Assembly (NCBI GenBank): GCA_005879065.1 | Contig: VBLU01000032.1 | Span: forward strand, 1 to 17,063 | Direction of reading: 5' to 3' | Length of the DNA stretch: 17,063 nucleotides | DNA from: Methanobacteriota archaeon | GTDB taxonomy: Archaea > Thermoplasmatota > Thermoplasmata > RBG-16-68-12 | Shown: piece by piece, positions 6,316 to 13,674 of the stretch | How the letters are laid out: every line of letters begins with the position of its first letter | How positions within the stretch are numbered: position 1 is the stretch's first letter | The notes under the pieces: model-generated | Told to the model about the DNA's origin: nothing | The model's input: only the letters and a program-made list of their open reading frames with translations | Database searches by the model: none | Position numbers and translations under genes: made by a program

Positions 6316-6788
6316 CGTTCCTCGAACGGACGACCGATGCTCGGAAGCTCCGCCACTGGGAAGGGAACATGGAGGCGGACTACATTTACACCTCCGGGGT
6401 GGCGGGGGAGCGGTTCTTCGTTGCCCTGCGAGACCAGGGGAAGATGCTCGCCTCCCGATGCGCCGCCTGCGGCCTCGACTACCTCCCGGCCCGGCTCTTT
6501 TGCGAGGACTGCTTCGCAGAACTCACGGAGTTCGTCGATGTCCCGCAAGAGGGGCGAGTCGCTGGGTTGACCGTGGCGCATCTCGACCGCGAAGGCGTCC
6601 GACTCTCCCGCCCCCAGGTCTGGGCGTTCGTGACGTTCCAAGGGATCCGCGGCGGTCTCGTCCATCGCCTTCTGGTCCCCCCCGGCCGAGCGCGCGTGGG
6701 TTTGGCGGTCCGGCCGAAACTCAAAGCCCGAGAGGATCGGGTCGGCGCGATCACGGACATCGAGGGGTTCGAGCCAGTCGGTTCCTGA
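6312..6788 (+). CDS. DUF35 zinc-ribbon/OB-fold protein, thiolase partner 2 (158 aa)
   Basis: Second DUF35 protein. The zinc ribbon is C50-x2-C53...C64-x2-C67 (CAACGLDYLPARLFCEDC), followed by an OB-fold (GRVAGLTVAHLD, then VWAFVTFQGIRGGLVHRLL). It differs clearly from the preceding DUF35 protein, so the pair is not a recent duplication; each probably serves one of the two thiolase-fold chains. The start ATG 6312 lies in an ATGA overlap with the previous stop; a longer open frame upstream (from 6246) is an overlap with the previous gene and is not used. It is the last gene of the coupled four-gene block. The next gene has its own TATA-like element, 56 bp to its ATG. Confidence 0.9.
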   Translation: MTFLERTTDARKLRHWEGNMEADYIYTSGVAGERFFVALRDQGKMLASRCAACGLDYLPARLFCEDCFAELTEFVDVPQEGRVAGLTVAHLDREGVRLSRPQVWAFVTFQGIRGGLVHRLLVPPGRARVGLAVRPKLKAREDRVGAITDIEGFEPVGS

Positions 6789-6809
6789 TTCTGAAAATCG
6801 GGCCGCTGG

Positions 6810-6817
6810 CTTGATAA
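6810..6817 (+). promoter_or_regulatory. TATA-like element of the small GTPase gene
   Basis: CTTGATAA, centred about 30 bp before ATG 6844. This spacing predicts a start of transcription at or within a few bases of that ATG and is the reason for choosing it over the upstream TTG at 6811. Confidence 0.45.
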
Positions 6818-6843
6818 CCCCCTTCCTGGGTACCGCGCGCATT

Positions 6844-7410
6844 ATGCTGCGAAAGCCGACGGTGGAACCCGAGGCGAAGACGTTCAAGTTCAAGATCTGC
6901 CTCGTCGGCGAAGAGGGCGTCGGGAAGACGAGCCTCATCCACCGGTTCGTGTCCGGGGCCTTCGACGAATCGTACATCCGGACGCTCGGGGCCGTCGTCT
7001 CGAAGAAGACCGTGGCCATCGGGTCGATGCAAGGCCGCCCCGTCCAGGTCGACATGATGATCCTGGATATCATGGGCAAGCGGACGTTCCTCCAGCTTTT
7101 CAAGGAGGCGTACTTCCACGGGGCCAAGGGCGTCCTCGCGGTGTTCGACACGACCCGCGCGGCCTCCCTCCGAGATCTGTCGAAGTGGATCGACGGCGTC
7201 CGGGACTCCGTCGGCCCGATCCCTGTCTACGCGCTGGGCAACAAGACGGACCTCACCCCCCGACGCGAGGTGACCCCGGAGGACGCGTCGAACCTCCTTC
7301 GTTCGTACGAGTGCCCGATCCTCTACACGTCCGCGAAGACCGGCGACAACGTCGAGGTGGCCTTCCAAGGCCTCGCGAAGACGATCGTCGAGTCGAGCCA
7401 GTCCAGTTGA
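6844..7410 (+). CDS. Ras/Rab-like small GTPase (188 aa)
   Basis: A compact Ras-superfamily G domain. P-loop GEEGVGKT (22-29), a switch I Thr candidate (Thr47 in SYIRTLGA), G3 DIMG (75-78), G4 NKTD (133-136) and G5 TSAKTG (162-167) are all visible. In switch II the residue after DxxG, normally the catalytic Gln of Ras/Rab proteins, is Lys79 (DIMGKR), so intrinsic hydrolysis may be slow or work differently. There is no C-terminal Cys for lipid attachment; the chain ends in a Ser-rich tail. Small GTPases of this kind occur in many archaea, with mostly unknown roles. It lies between the DUF35/thiolase block and the mutase genes in the same direction, but apparently with its own promoter. It is distinct from the MeaB G-protein further on. 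Confidence 0.88.
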   Translation: MLRKPTVEPEAKTFKFKICLVGEEGVGKTSLIHRFVSGAFDESYIRTLGAVVSKKTVAIGSMQGRPVQVDMMILDIMGKRTFLQLFKEAYFHGAKGVLAVFDTTRAASLRDLSKWIDGVRDSVGPIPVYALGNKTDLTPRREVTPEDASNLLRSYECPILYTSAKTGDNVEVAFQGLAKTIVESSQSS

Positions 7411-7433
7411 ACCACGTCGACGGGCGCAACCAT

Positions 7434-7439
7434 CTTATA
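7434..7439 (+). promoter_or_regulatory. TATA box of the methylmalonyl-CoA mutase operon
   Basis: CTTATA, centred about 34 bp before ATG 7471, giving a predicted leader of only a few bases. It lies in the 60-bp gap after the GTPase gene and suggests separate transcription of mcmA, mcmB and meaB. Confidence 0.5.
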
Positions 7440-7470
7440 GGCACGGGCGTTTGAAAGCGCCGAGGCGTTC

Positions 7471-9055
7471 ATGCGGGCCGAGGACGACCGGAAGGCCCTC
7501 GAGAAAGAACGGAAACGGTGGGAGGACACGACCCTCCGCAAGGCCGTGGAGTCTCTCCCGGAACGCCGAAAGGAATTCGTCACGACTTCGAGCCGCCCTT
7601 TGAAACGTCTGTACACGCCCCTCGATTTGGGAGTCAAGACGGACGAGGAGCGCCTCGGGAAGCCGGGTGGGTTCCCTTACACCCGCGGGATCCATCCGAC
7701 GATGTACCGCGGTCGCCTGTGGACGATGCGGATGTTCGCCGGCTATGGGAGCGCGGAGGACACGAACCGGCGGTTCAAGTATCTGATCGCGCACGGAGAG
7801 ACGGGCCTCAGTGTCGCGTTCGACATGCCGACCTTGTACGGATACGACACGGACGAGCCCGAAGCGAAGGGGGAGTTCGGGACCTGCGGGGTCGCGGTGT
7901 CCTCCCTCGAGGACATGCGCCTCCTCTTCCGTGGGATCGACGTCGGCGAGGTGAGCACGTCGATGACGATCAACAGTCCCGCCTCGGTGATCTGGGCCAT
8001 GTACCTGGTCGCGGCGGAGGAGCGCGCTATCCCGATGTCGAAGCTCCGCGGCACGATCCAGAACGACATCTTGAAAGAATATCAGGCCCAGAAGGAGTGG
8101 ATCTTCCCTCCGGAACCGTCCATGCGGCTCGTCGTCGACACGTTCGAATTCGGCTCGAAGCAGGTACCGCAGTGGAACACGATTTCGATCAGCGGCTATC
8201 ACATTCGCGAAGCAGGGGCGACCGCCGGACAGGAGCTGGCCTTCACCCTGGCGAACGGCATGGAATACGTCCGCTGGGGGATCGACCGCGGACTCCAGGT
8301 GGACGACTTCGCGCCCCGCCTGTCGTTCTTCTTCAACGCGCACAACGATCTGTTCGAGGAACTCGCGAAGTACCGCGCGGCCCGCCGGATCTGGGCCCGC
8401 GAGATGCGGGACACGTTCGGCGCGAAGAACCCTCGTTCGTGGCTCCTCCGATTCCACGCGCAGACGGCCGGCGTCAGCCTGACCGCGCAGCAGCCCGAGA
8501 TCAACATCGTCCGGACGACGGTCCAGGCGCTCGCCGCCGTCCTTGGCGGCACGCAATCCCTCCATACGAACGCGTACGACGAGGCCTATCAGGTGCCGAC
8601 CGAGGCCGCGGCCCGCATCGCGCTCCGAACCCAGCAGATCCTCGCCCACGAGAGCGGCGTCGCGAACACGGTCGATCCGCTCGGCGGGTCCTACTTCCTC
8701 GAATCCCTCACGGACGAGCTGGAGGATGAGGCCTATCGATACTTCGATCGAGGACAAGGAGCGGGTGATTGTCGGCGTGAACGACTTCGTCGTCGACGAG
8801 CAGCCGGAACTCGAACCGCTTCGAGTGAGCGAGGCGTCCCTGAAGGCCCAGGTGGAACGTCTCCGGCGCATCCGGCGGACGCGAGACGCGAAGAAGCACG
8901 CGCGGTCCCTCGACCAGCTCCGCAAGGGTTGCGAAGGCGACGCGAACACGATGCCCCTCATCCTCGACGCCGTGCGGGCGAAGGCGACCCTGGGCGAAAT
9001 CATCGACGTGATGCGGGAGACCTTCGGCGTCTGGGAGGAGCCTCTCCTCTATTGA
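7471..9055 (+). pseudogene. mcmA: Methylmalonyl-CoA mutase catalytic subunit, broken by an internal frameshifting deletion
   Basis: The catalytic subunit interconverts (R)-methylmalonyl-CoA and succinyl-CoA with the separate B12 subunit. Codons 1-425 from ATG 7471 give a normal large-subunit sequence: FPYTRGIHPTMYRGRLWTMR, AFDMPTLYGYDTD, LHTNAYDEAYQVPTEAAARI, ending GGSYFLESLTDELEDEAYRYF. At about 8746 the family sequence jumps. In the next frame, IEDKERVIVGVNDFVVDEQ follows at once from 8747 and runs as a normal C-terminus to the TGA at 9053-9055. The two parts make about 527 residues. Family members of about 560 have roughly 30-35 more residues here (the segment with GG..AIE.G..Q.EI..AA..YQ). 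So about 100 bp, of length 3n+2, is missing and the frame is shifted. Without correction the first frame reads through to 9060 with a nonsense Arg-rich tail. Either a recent pseudogene or an assembly deletion; the intact mcmB and meaB next door favour the latter or a very recent event. Confidence 0.88.
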
Positions 9056-9056
9056 G

Positions 9057-9464
9057 GTGATCCCGATCGCGAAGAAGATCCGCGTCCTCATTGCCAAACC
9101 CGGACTGGACGGTCACGATCGCGGGGCGAAGGTCGTCGCCCGGGCGTTGCGCGACGCGGGGATGGAGGTCATCTATACGGGCCTCCGGCAGACGCCGGAG
9201 GACATCGTCGAGGCCGCAATCCAGGAGGACGTCGATGCGATCGGCCTCTCCTGCCTGAGCGGGGCTCACATGACCCTCTTCCCCGAGGTCGTGAAGCTCT
9301 TGAAGAAGAGGAAGTCGGGCGACATCCTCGTTGCAGGCGGCGGGATCATCCCGGAGGAGGATGTCCCGAAGCTGAAGAAGGCAGGCATTAAGGTGGTCTT
9401 CGGACCCGGGACGCCCCTCCGAGACATCGTCGCGTTTTTTGAGACGGCGGGCAAAGGTGCGTGA
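9057..9464 (+). CDS. mcmB: Methylmalonyl-CoA mutase, B12-binding small subunit (135 aa)
   Basis: Stand-alone cobalamin-binding domain that carries adenosylcobalamin for the mutase. The base-off/His-on signature is complete: D18-x-H20-x2-G23 in GLDGHDRGAK (His20 is the lower cobalt ligand), SCLSGAH as the S-x-L motif, and AGGGII as the GG motif. The two-subunit organisation (large catalytic chain plus separate B12 chain) is usual in archaea. The start is the GTG at 9057, 1 bp after the catalytic-subunit stop, so the two are translationally linked. It overlaps the start of the following meaB gene. All motifs are intact, in contrast to the broken catalytic gene upstream. Confidence 0.95.
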   Translation: MIPIAKKIRVLIAKPGLDGHDRGAKVVARALRDAGMEVIYTGLRQTPEDIVEAAIQEDVDAIGLSCLSGAHMTLFPEVVKLLKKRKSGDILVAGGGIIPEEDVPKLKKAGIKVVFGPGTPLRDIVAFFETAGKGA

Positions 9465-10443
9465 GGCCGTGCCGGCCCGGAAGGGAGCCGCGCACGACTC
9501 GGTCTCGGACCTCGTCGACGACTTGCTGGCGGGCAACAAACGGGCGGCCGCGAAGCTCATCTCCCTGATTGAGGACGATGAGCCGGAGGCGACGGACGCC
9601 CTCGCGCGGATTTTCCCGCACACGGGCCGAGCCCACGTCGTCGGATTCACGGGGCCGCCCGGAGTCGGGAAGAGTTCTTTGATCAATCGGCTCGTGAGAA
9701 AATACCGGAGTCGGGACCGGAAGGTCGGAGTCGTGGCGGTCGATCCGACATCGCCGTACACGGGCGGCGCGGTGCTCGGCGACCGGATCCGGATGGCCGA
9801 TACCGGCGTGGATCCGGGGGTCTTCATCCGGTCGATGGCGACCCGCGGCCACGCCGGAGGACTCGCCCTCGCGACCTTCGACGCGGTGCGGGTCCTCGAT
9901 GCGCTCGGCATGGACATCGTGTTCGTCGAGACGGTCGGTGCGGGCCAGAGCGAGGTCGAGATTGCGACCCGGGCACACACGACGGTCGTCGTCGAGATGC
10001 CGATGACCGGGGATGCCGTCCAGACGATGAAGGCCGGGATTCTCGAGATCGGCGACGTGTATGTCGTGAACAAAGCGGACCTCGGGAACGAAGACGTGCT
10101 TGTCGCGAACCTGAAGTTCCAGCTCACGGCCCGGGACGGCTGGATTCCGTCGGTGATCCGGACCGCCGCGACGGAAGGTCGGGGCATCGACGAACTTGCG
10201 GATGCCCTCGACCGGCATGCAGCCTATCTCGACCAGACCGGATTCCGGGCGAAGCGTGAGGTGGCCCGGGCCCGACTCGAGATCCTCGAGAACGCGCAGC
10301 GCCTCCTCTCCCGACGCGTTGCGAATCGTTCGCGGATGGGCCGTGCTTTTGACGCGCTCGCGGAGGACGTGGCCGCGCGGCGCCTGGATCCGCACGCTGC
10401 GGCGCGAAAGCTCCTCTGGCCGACGCGGCCTAGAGAGAAGTGA
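9457..10443 (+). CDS. meaB: MeaB/ArgK-type G-protein chaperone of methylmalonyl-CoA mutase (about 328 aa)
   Basis: G3E-family GTPase that guards and reloads cobalamin in methylmalonyl-CoA mutase (human MMAA homologue). Walker A is GPPGVGKSS (66-74 from the chosen start). Then come the strongly conserved VDPTSPYTGGAVLGDRIRM and RSMATRGHAGGL stretches, ETVGAGQSEVE, and NKAD for guanine recognition. The C-terminus is the helical dimerisation part. No ATG is present at the 5' end. Candidates are TTG 9439, GTG 9457 and GTG 9469, all overlapping or following the mcmB stop within a few bases. GTG 9457 is chosen as the middle one, giving an 8-bp overlap; this is uncertain. It ends 4 bp from the convergent NmrA-like gene. 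The operon mcmA-mcmB-meaB is a classic arrangement. Confidence 0.94.
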   Translation: MREAVPARKGAAHDSVSDLVDDLLAGNKRAAAKLISLIEDDEPEATDALARIFPHTGRAHVVGFTGPPGVGKSSLINRLVRKYRSRDRKVGVVAVDPTSPYTGGAVLGDRIRMADTGVDPGVFIRSMATRGHAGGLALATFDAVRVLDALGMDIVFVETVGAGQSEVEIATRAHTTVVVEMPMTGDAVQTMKAGILEIGDVYVVNKADLGNEDVLVANLKFQLTARDGWIPSVIRTAATEGRGIDELADALDRHAAYLDQTGFRAKREVARARLEILENAQRLLSRRVANRSRMGRAFDALAEDVAARRLDPHAAARKLLWPTRPREK

Positions 10444-10447
10444 ACTC

Positions 10448-11332
10448 TTACCACTTGGGCTGCGCTCGCTCCCAGTCGACCGTGTCGAGGAACTCGTGGA
10501 AGCGAGTCATGCGATACCCCCATGCCGTTTCCAAGGCGGGGATGTCGACGTGGTACCCTTTCGTCCTGAAAAACTGGAACATCCGAAGTCCGTCGTCGCC
10601 CATGAGCTTCCGCGCATCTTCCTCCGATTGCTCGGCATATCGGATCGGGTGTCCGAGCTTCTGCGATAGCGCCGCGGGGAGATCGCCGAAGGCGATTTCA
10701 TCGCCCGCGAGCTCCACCGTCTTCCCGATCGCCATCCGACGGTTCTCGAATGCGCGGGCGACGATCTCTCCGATGTCCTTGACCGCGACCAGCTGCTGGC
10801 GGCTCCCCGGAGGAACCGGGACCTGCATGATCCCGCCTCGGAGCGTAGACAGCATCCACGGGCTCGCATAGTTGTCCATGAAGGCGACCGGCCGGGTGAT
10901 GGTGTGCGGGACTCGAGAGGCCTTCAGGTGTCGCTCCACTTTCGCCTTCGACTCGAAGTGTGGGATGCCGGTGTCTTCGTCCGCCGAGGCAACGCTCGCC
11001 AAAACGACGTGTGAAACTTTGGCGGCCTTCGCCGCGTCGATCGCGTTCTTCCCCTGTTGCACCTCTTTCTCCGGGTGCACGGAGAAGTTGGGTTCGAAGG
11101 GGGTCGTGACGATGAAGAACCCGTCCGCGTTCCGAAGGAGCGGAGCGAGACTCGTTTTGTCCGTCAAATCTCCCTGAACTCCTTCGATCCCGGCAGTCGC
11201 GAGGTCCTTGAATTTCGATGTGCTCCGCGTAAGGCCGAACACTCGATGCCCTCGCTTCATGAGCTCTCGCGCGACTGCGCCGCCTTGCTGCCCGGTCGCT
11301 CCCGCGACCAGGATGGTCTTGGTCTCAGCCAT
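10448..11332 (-). CDS. NmrA-like NAD(P)-binding protein, atypical short-chain dehydrogenase (294 aa)
   Basis: Rossmann-fold protein with the N-terminal dinucleotide motif GATGQQGG (residues 10-17) after the first beta-strand (KTILVAG). The NmrA-type continuation is GVQGDLTDKTSLAPLLRNADGFFIVTTPF, then HVVLASVASAD and ITRPVAFMDNYA. Such proteins act as redox-sensing regulators or as NAD(P)H-dependent reductases; which applies here cannot be told. The YxxxK pair of classical short-chain dehydrogenases is not evident at the usual place (HFESKAKVE instead), as is common in NmrA-like proteins. The start ATG 11332 is preceded by a purine-rich GCGAGGATGA. It faces the meaB gene tail to tail with only 4 bp between stops. 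No functional link to neighbours is evident. Confidence 0.88.
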   Translation of the reverse strand: MAETKTILVAGATGQQGGAVARELMKRGHRVFGLTRSTSKFKDLATAGIEGVQGDLTDKTSLAPLLRNADGFFIVTTPFEPNFSVHPEKEVQQGKNAIDAAKAAKVSHVVLASVASADEDTGIPHFESKAKVERHLKASRVPHTITRPVAFMDNYASPWMLSTLRGGIMQVPVPPGSRQQLVAVKDIGEIVARAFENRRMAIGKTVELAGDEIAFGDLPAALSQKLGHPIRYAEQSEEDARKLMGDDGLRMFQFFRTKGYHVDIPALETAWGYRMTRFHEFLDTVDWERAQPKW

Positions 11333-11416
11333 TCATCCTCGCCTCGCGGGCGTAGAACGTCCGCGGTACTTGTAGGTTGGACCCTGTGAGGAAGAGTCAC
11401 GGTGAGCGTGTGAGGC

Positions 11417-11430
11417 GGGCACGTTTGCCC
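11417..11430. other. Small perfect hairpin between tRNA-Arg and the NmrA-like gene
   Basis: GGGCACGTTTGCCC: 5-bp arms GGGCA/TGCCC with a 4-nt loop, about 30 bp downstream of the tRNA 3' end on the minus strand. It could help tRNA 3' end formation or be chance; there is no T-run directly after it. Confidence 0.25.
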
Positions 11431-11461
11431 CGATCTCAACAAAGAGTCGTCTTTCCGGAGA

Positions 11462-11536
11462 CGCTCGGGTGGGGATTTGAACCCCAGAATACCCGCTTAG
11501 GAGGCGGGTGCGCTATCCGTGCTACGCGACCCGAGC
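11462..11536 (-). tRNA. tRNA-Arg (anticodon CCT)
   Basis: A complete cloverleaf on the minus strand. The acceptor stem is GCTCGGG/CCCGAGC (7 bp). The D arm is GCGT...GCGC. The anticodon stem CCCGC/GCGGG carries the loop CTCCTAA (anticodon CCT, reading AGG). There is a 5-nt variable loop, then the T arm TGGGG-TTCAAAT-CCCCA. The discriminator base is G and no CCA is encoded, as usual in archaea. There is no intron. A TATA-like box lies about 35 bp upstream. Confidence 0.96.
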
Positions 11537-11568
11537 ACGGCCGGAGGCAGGGATTGCTCGGTCTTAGA

Positions 11569-11576
11569 CTTTTTAG
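11569..11576 (-). promoter_or_regulatory. TATA box of tRNA-Arg
   Basis: TCTAAAAAG-type A/T box on the minus strand, the only A/T-rich patch between the FKBP gene and the tRNA. It is embedded in an imperfect inverted repeat with GGTCT (11560-11564) and AGACC (11575-11579) as ends. The distance predicts a 5' leader of about 10 nt. Confidence 0.45.
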
Positions 11577-11661
11577 ACCGCGTGAGCCGTGTTGTCCTGT
11601 GTCCGGTTTCTGTCCTCGACCAGGAACTCCGGGAGAAGCGGATCGACGGGACCCGCGCGCG

Positions 11662-12537
11662 CTACAGTTCTTCTGGCGCCTTTTCGCGAGGGGCAGCCGC
11701 TTCGCCTTTTGCCGCCCGCCTGGTCGGCTTGGGCTTCGTCGCGGTCGCTTTCTTCCGGGGCTTCGTCTCCGCGGGAGTCGCGGGTTCTGCGGCGGCCTTG
11801 GCAGCCTCCGCCTCCGGCGGCGGGGCGGCCTCGGGCTTCGTCTCCTTCTTCTCGTACTCCTCAACGAACTGGATCGTCTTCAGCTCGGTGAGCTCGCGGA
11901 GGTCCGCCACCACGCGGAACTTGGACACGAACCATTTCTCGTCCGTCTTGCAGACGTCCGGGAGCTGGATTTCGGACGCGCCGTCCTCCAGATGGATCTT
12001 GAACTGCTCGCCGAGCCCGTAGTCCATCTCGATCACGGCCCGCACCCGTTCCTCCTGGGTCTTCGCCTTGCGGACCGGCGTGACGATGTACTTCAGCGTC
12101 TTCCCCGCGAGCGGGTTGTTGAAGTCGACCCGGACGCGGCCCGCACTCACCGCGGTCACGATCCCGCGCTTCCCGCTGATGGAGACCGCCATCCCGACCT
12201 CGGGATCGATCTCCTGGCGGAGGAATTCCCGCTCCGTCTTGAGTTCCACGAGCCGAGGATCGCGAACCCCCGCGCCCTTCTCCGCGGGGATGACCACTTC
12301 TTTCCTCTCGCCGATCTTCGCTCCGGTGAGGGCCGTGTCGAGGCCTTCGAAGAGCCGCCCCTTCCCGACGACGACCGGGCTCTCGATGTAGACCTTCTTC
12401 TCTTCAAACTTGCCCTCTTTCTTCGCGACTTCGTCATGCGTCGTGTCGAAGAGGGTCTGCGTCCCGTTCGGGTTCACCGTCCAGGCATCGTACTCGAGCC
12501 AGACGATGTCTCCCTTCTCGATCGTGTCCGAGGCCAC
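11662..12537 (-). CDS. FKBP-type peptidyl-prolyl cis-trans isomerase with long charged tail (291 aa)
   Basis: Archaeal long-type FKBP, a cytoplasmic prolyl isomerase and chaperone of the SlyD-like group. The FKBP core starts at KGDIVWLEYDAWTV; VVGKGRLFEGLDTALTGAKIG is the family's central signature and flanks the inserted chaperone flap. AVSAGRVRVDFNNPLAGKTL closes the catalytic domain. An alpha/beta C-terminal domain follows (FKIHLEDGASEIQL...), as in archaeal long FKBPs. Residues from about 229 to 291 form a low-complexity tail of Lys, Ala, Pro and Glu, resembling histone-H1-like tails and unusual for the family. The start is GTG 12537. CTTTAAG at about 12578-12584 could be its TATA box. 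It follows the TFB gene on the same strand, with 55 bp between them. Confidence 0.92.
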   Translation of the reverse strand: MASDTIEKGDIVWLEYDAWTVNPNGTQTLFDTTHDEVAKKEGKFEEKKVYIESPVVVGKGRLFEGLDTALTGAKIGERKEVVIPAEKGAGVRDPRLVELKTEREFLRQEIDPEVGMAVSISGKRGIVTAVSAGRVRVDFNNPLAGKTLKYIVTPVRKAKTQEERVRAVIEMDYGLGEQFKIHLEDGASEIQLPDVCKTDEKWFVSKFRVVADLRELTELKTIQFVEEYEKKETKPEAAPPPEAEAAKAAAEPATPAETKPRKKATATKPKPTRRAAKGEAAAPREKAPEEL

Positions 12538-12592
12538 CAGCTCACCGCAGGATGTCCTGGGAAAAGCCCCTCTCGCTTAAAGATTGCGGGCT

Positions 12593-13507
12593 TCACTTCA
12601 CCATGCCGATCGCGACGGAGATCCGCTTGTACCGATTCCGGATCGTGACCTCTGTGACCCCGGCGACTTCCGCGACCTCCTTCTGGGTGCACGGCTTGCT
12701 CGACAGGATCGCGGCGATGTAGATCGTCGCGGCCGCGACGCCGCTCGGCGCGACGCCGGAGGCGAGTTCGTCTTTCTCCACCTTGTCCAGGATCTCCTTC
12801 GCCTTCCGCTGCACGTCCATGTCGAGTTCGAGGCGGTTGCAGAAGCGCGCGATGTAGTCCCGCGGACTCTGCGGCAGCAACTTCAACCCGAGCTCCCGAA
12901 CCAGCGTCCGGTAGGTCCGGCCGATCGATTTGCGGTCGACGCTCGATTTCGACGCAATCTCGTCGAGGGTCCGCGGAACGCCGCACTGCCGGCACGACGC
13001 ATACAGGGTCGCGGCGACGACCTCGTCGATGGAACGGCCGCGGACCAGGTTCTTCGTCGAGGCGCGGCGATACAGGACCGCGGCGCTCTCCCTCACGTGC
13101 CGGGGAAGGCCCATCTTGGAGGCCATCGTGTTGATCTCCGTCAGCCCCTGGGCCAGGGATCGCTCCCCGCTCTTCGACGTCCGGATCCGGTGCTGCCACT
13201 TTCGGAGGCGGTAGATCTGGGCCCGCGACTTGTGCGGAATCTGCCGCCCGTAGGCGTCCTTGTTCCTCCAGCCGATCGAGGTGGAAAGGCCCTTGTCGTG
13301 GGCCATGATCGTGCTCGGCGGACCGGCCCGCTCCCGGGACTCCCGCTGCTCCGAGTCGAAGGCCCGCCACTCCGGACCTTCGTCGATGATCATGTCATCG
13401 AGGACGAGCCCGCAGTCTTCGCAGACGATTTCGGCGCGCGAATAGTCCCGGACGAGATGGTCCCCGCGGCACTCCGGACATGCCGTTGTAATCTCGACCT
13501 CACGCAC
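12593..13507 (-). CDS. tfb: Transcription initiation factor IIB (TFB, 304 aa)
   Basis: Archaeal TFB, which bridges TBP on the TATA box with RNA polymerase. The N-terminal zinc ribbon is C10-x2-C13...C29-x2-C32. The B-reader region contains GPEWRAFDSEQRESRERAGPP. Two cyclin-fold repeats follow; the first ends near ATLYASCRQCGVPRTLDEIA and the second near AATIYIAAILSSKPCTQKEVAEVAGVTEVTIRNRYK, whose last helix-turn-helix contacts the BRE. Length is normal. The start is GTG 13507, supported by GGAGG at 13517-13521 (minus strand) 9 nt upstream and by a TATA element at 13553-13562. One copy is visible here; many archaea have several. Confidence 0.97.
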   Translation of the reverse strand: MREVEITTACPECRGDHLVRDYSRAEIVCEDCGLVLDDMIIDEGPEWRAFDSEQRESRERAGPPSTIMAHDKGLSTSIGWRNKDAYGRQIPHKSRAQIYRLRKWQHRIRTSKSGERSLAQGLTEINTMASKMGLPRHVRESAAVLYRRASTKNLVRGRSIDEVVAATLYASCRQCGVPRTLDEIASKSSVDRKSIGRTYRTLVRELGLKLLPQSPRDYIARFCNRLELDMDVQRKAKEILDKVEKDELASGVAPSGVAAATIYIAAILSSKPCTQKEVAEVAGVTEVTIRNRYKRISVAIGMVK

Positions 13508-13516
13508 TTTATCCGT

Positions 13517-13521
13517 CCTCC
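13517..13521 (-). promoter_or_regulatory. Shine-Dalgarno site of tfb
   Basis: GGAGG inside GGGGGAGGACGG on the minus strand, 9 nt before GTG 13507. It decides the start of tfb and shows that the message has a leader. Confidence 0.6.
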
Positions 13522-13552
13522 CCCAAGAAGAACATCATGCATACGAAACAGG

Positions 13553-13562
13553 AATTATATTA
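13553..13562 (-). promoter_or_regulatory. TATA box of tfb
   Basis: TAATATAATT on the minus strand, the most A/T-rich stretch of the 167-bp gap between the tfb and kinase-amidotransferase genes. Transcription would start near 13531, leaving a leader of about 24 nt that contains the Shine-Dalgarno site. Confidence 0.6.
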
Positions 13563-13674
13563 ACCCTTCCTCGCGGCCAGACCCCTTTTTCCGATGTTAT
13601 ACCCCCGCGGCTTTTCCCGCGAGCCGGGACCGAATTCGGGACGTCCACTCCGCCGTGCCGTCCAGCATCGCCCC

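Noticed and set aside
7435..9003. Long open frame (522 codons) on the minus strand opposite the mutase gene
   Set aside because: It is Arg/Glu/His-rich, of the kind produced opposite GC-rich genes, and the plus strand encodes an unmistakable methylmalonyl-CoA mutase.
9435..9440. T6 run as a transcription terminator
   Set aside because: It lies inside the mcmB coding sequence just before the overlapping meaB start, so ending transcription there would cut the operon.
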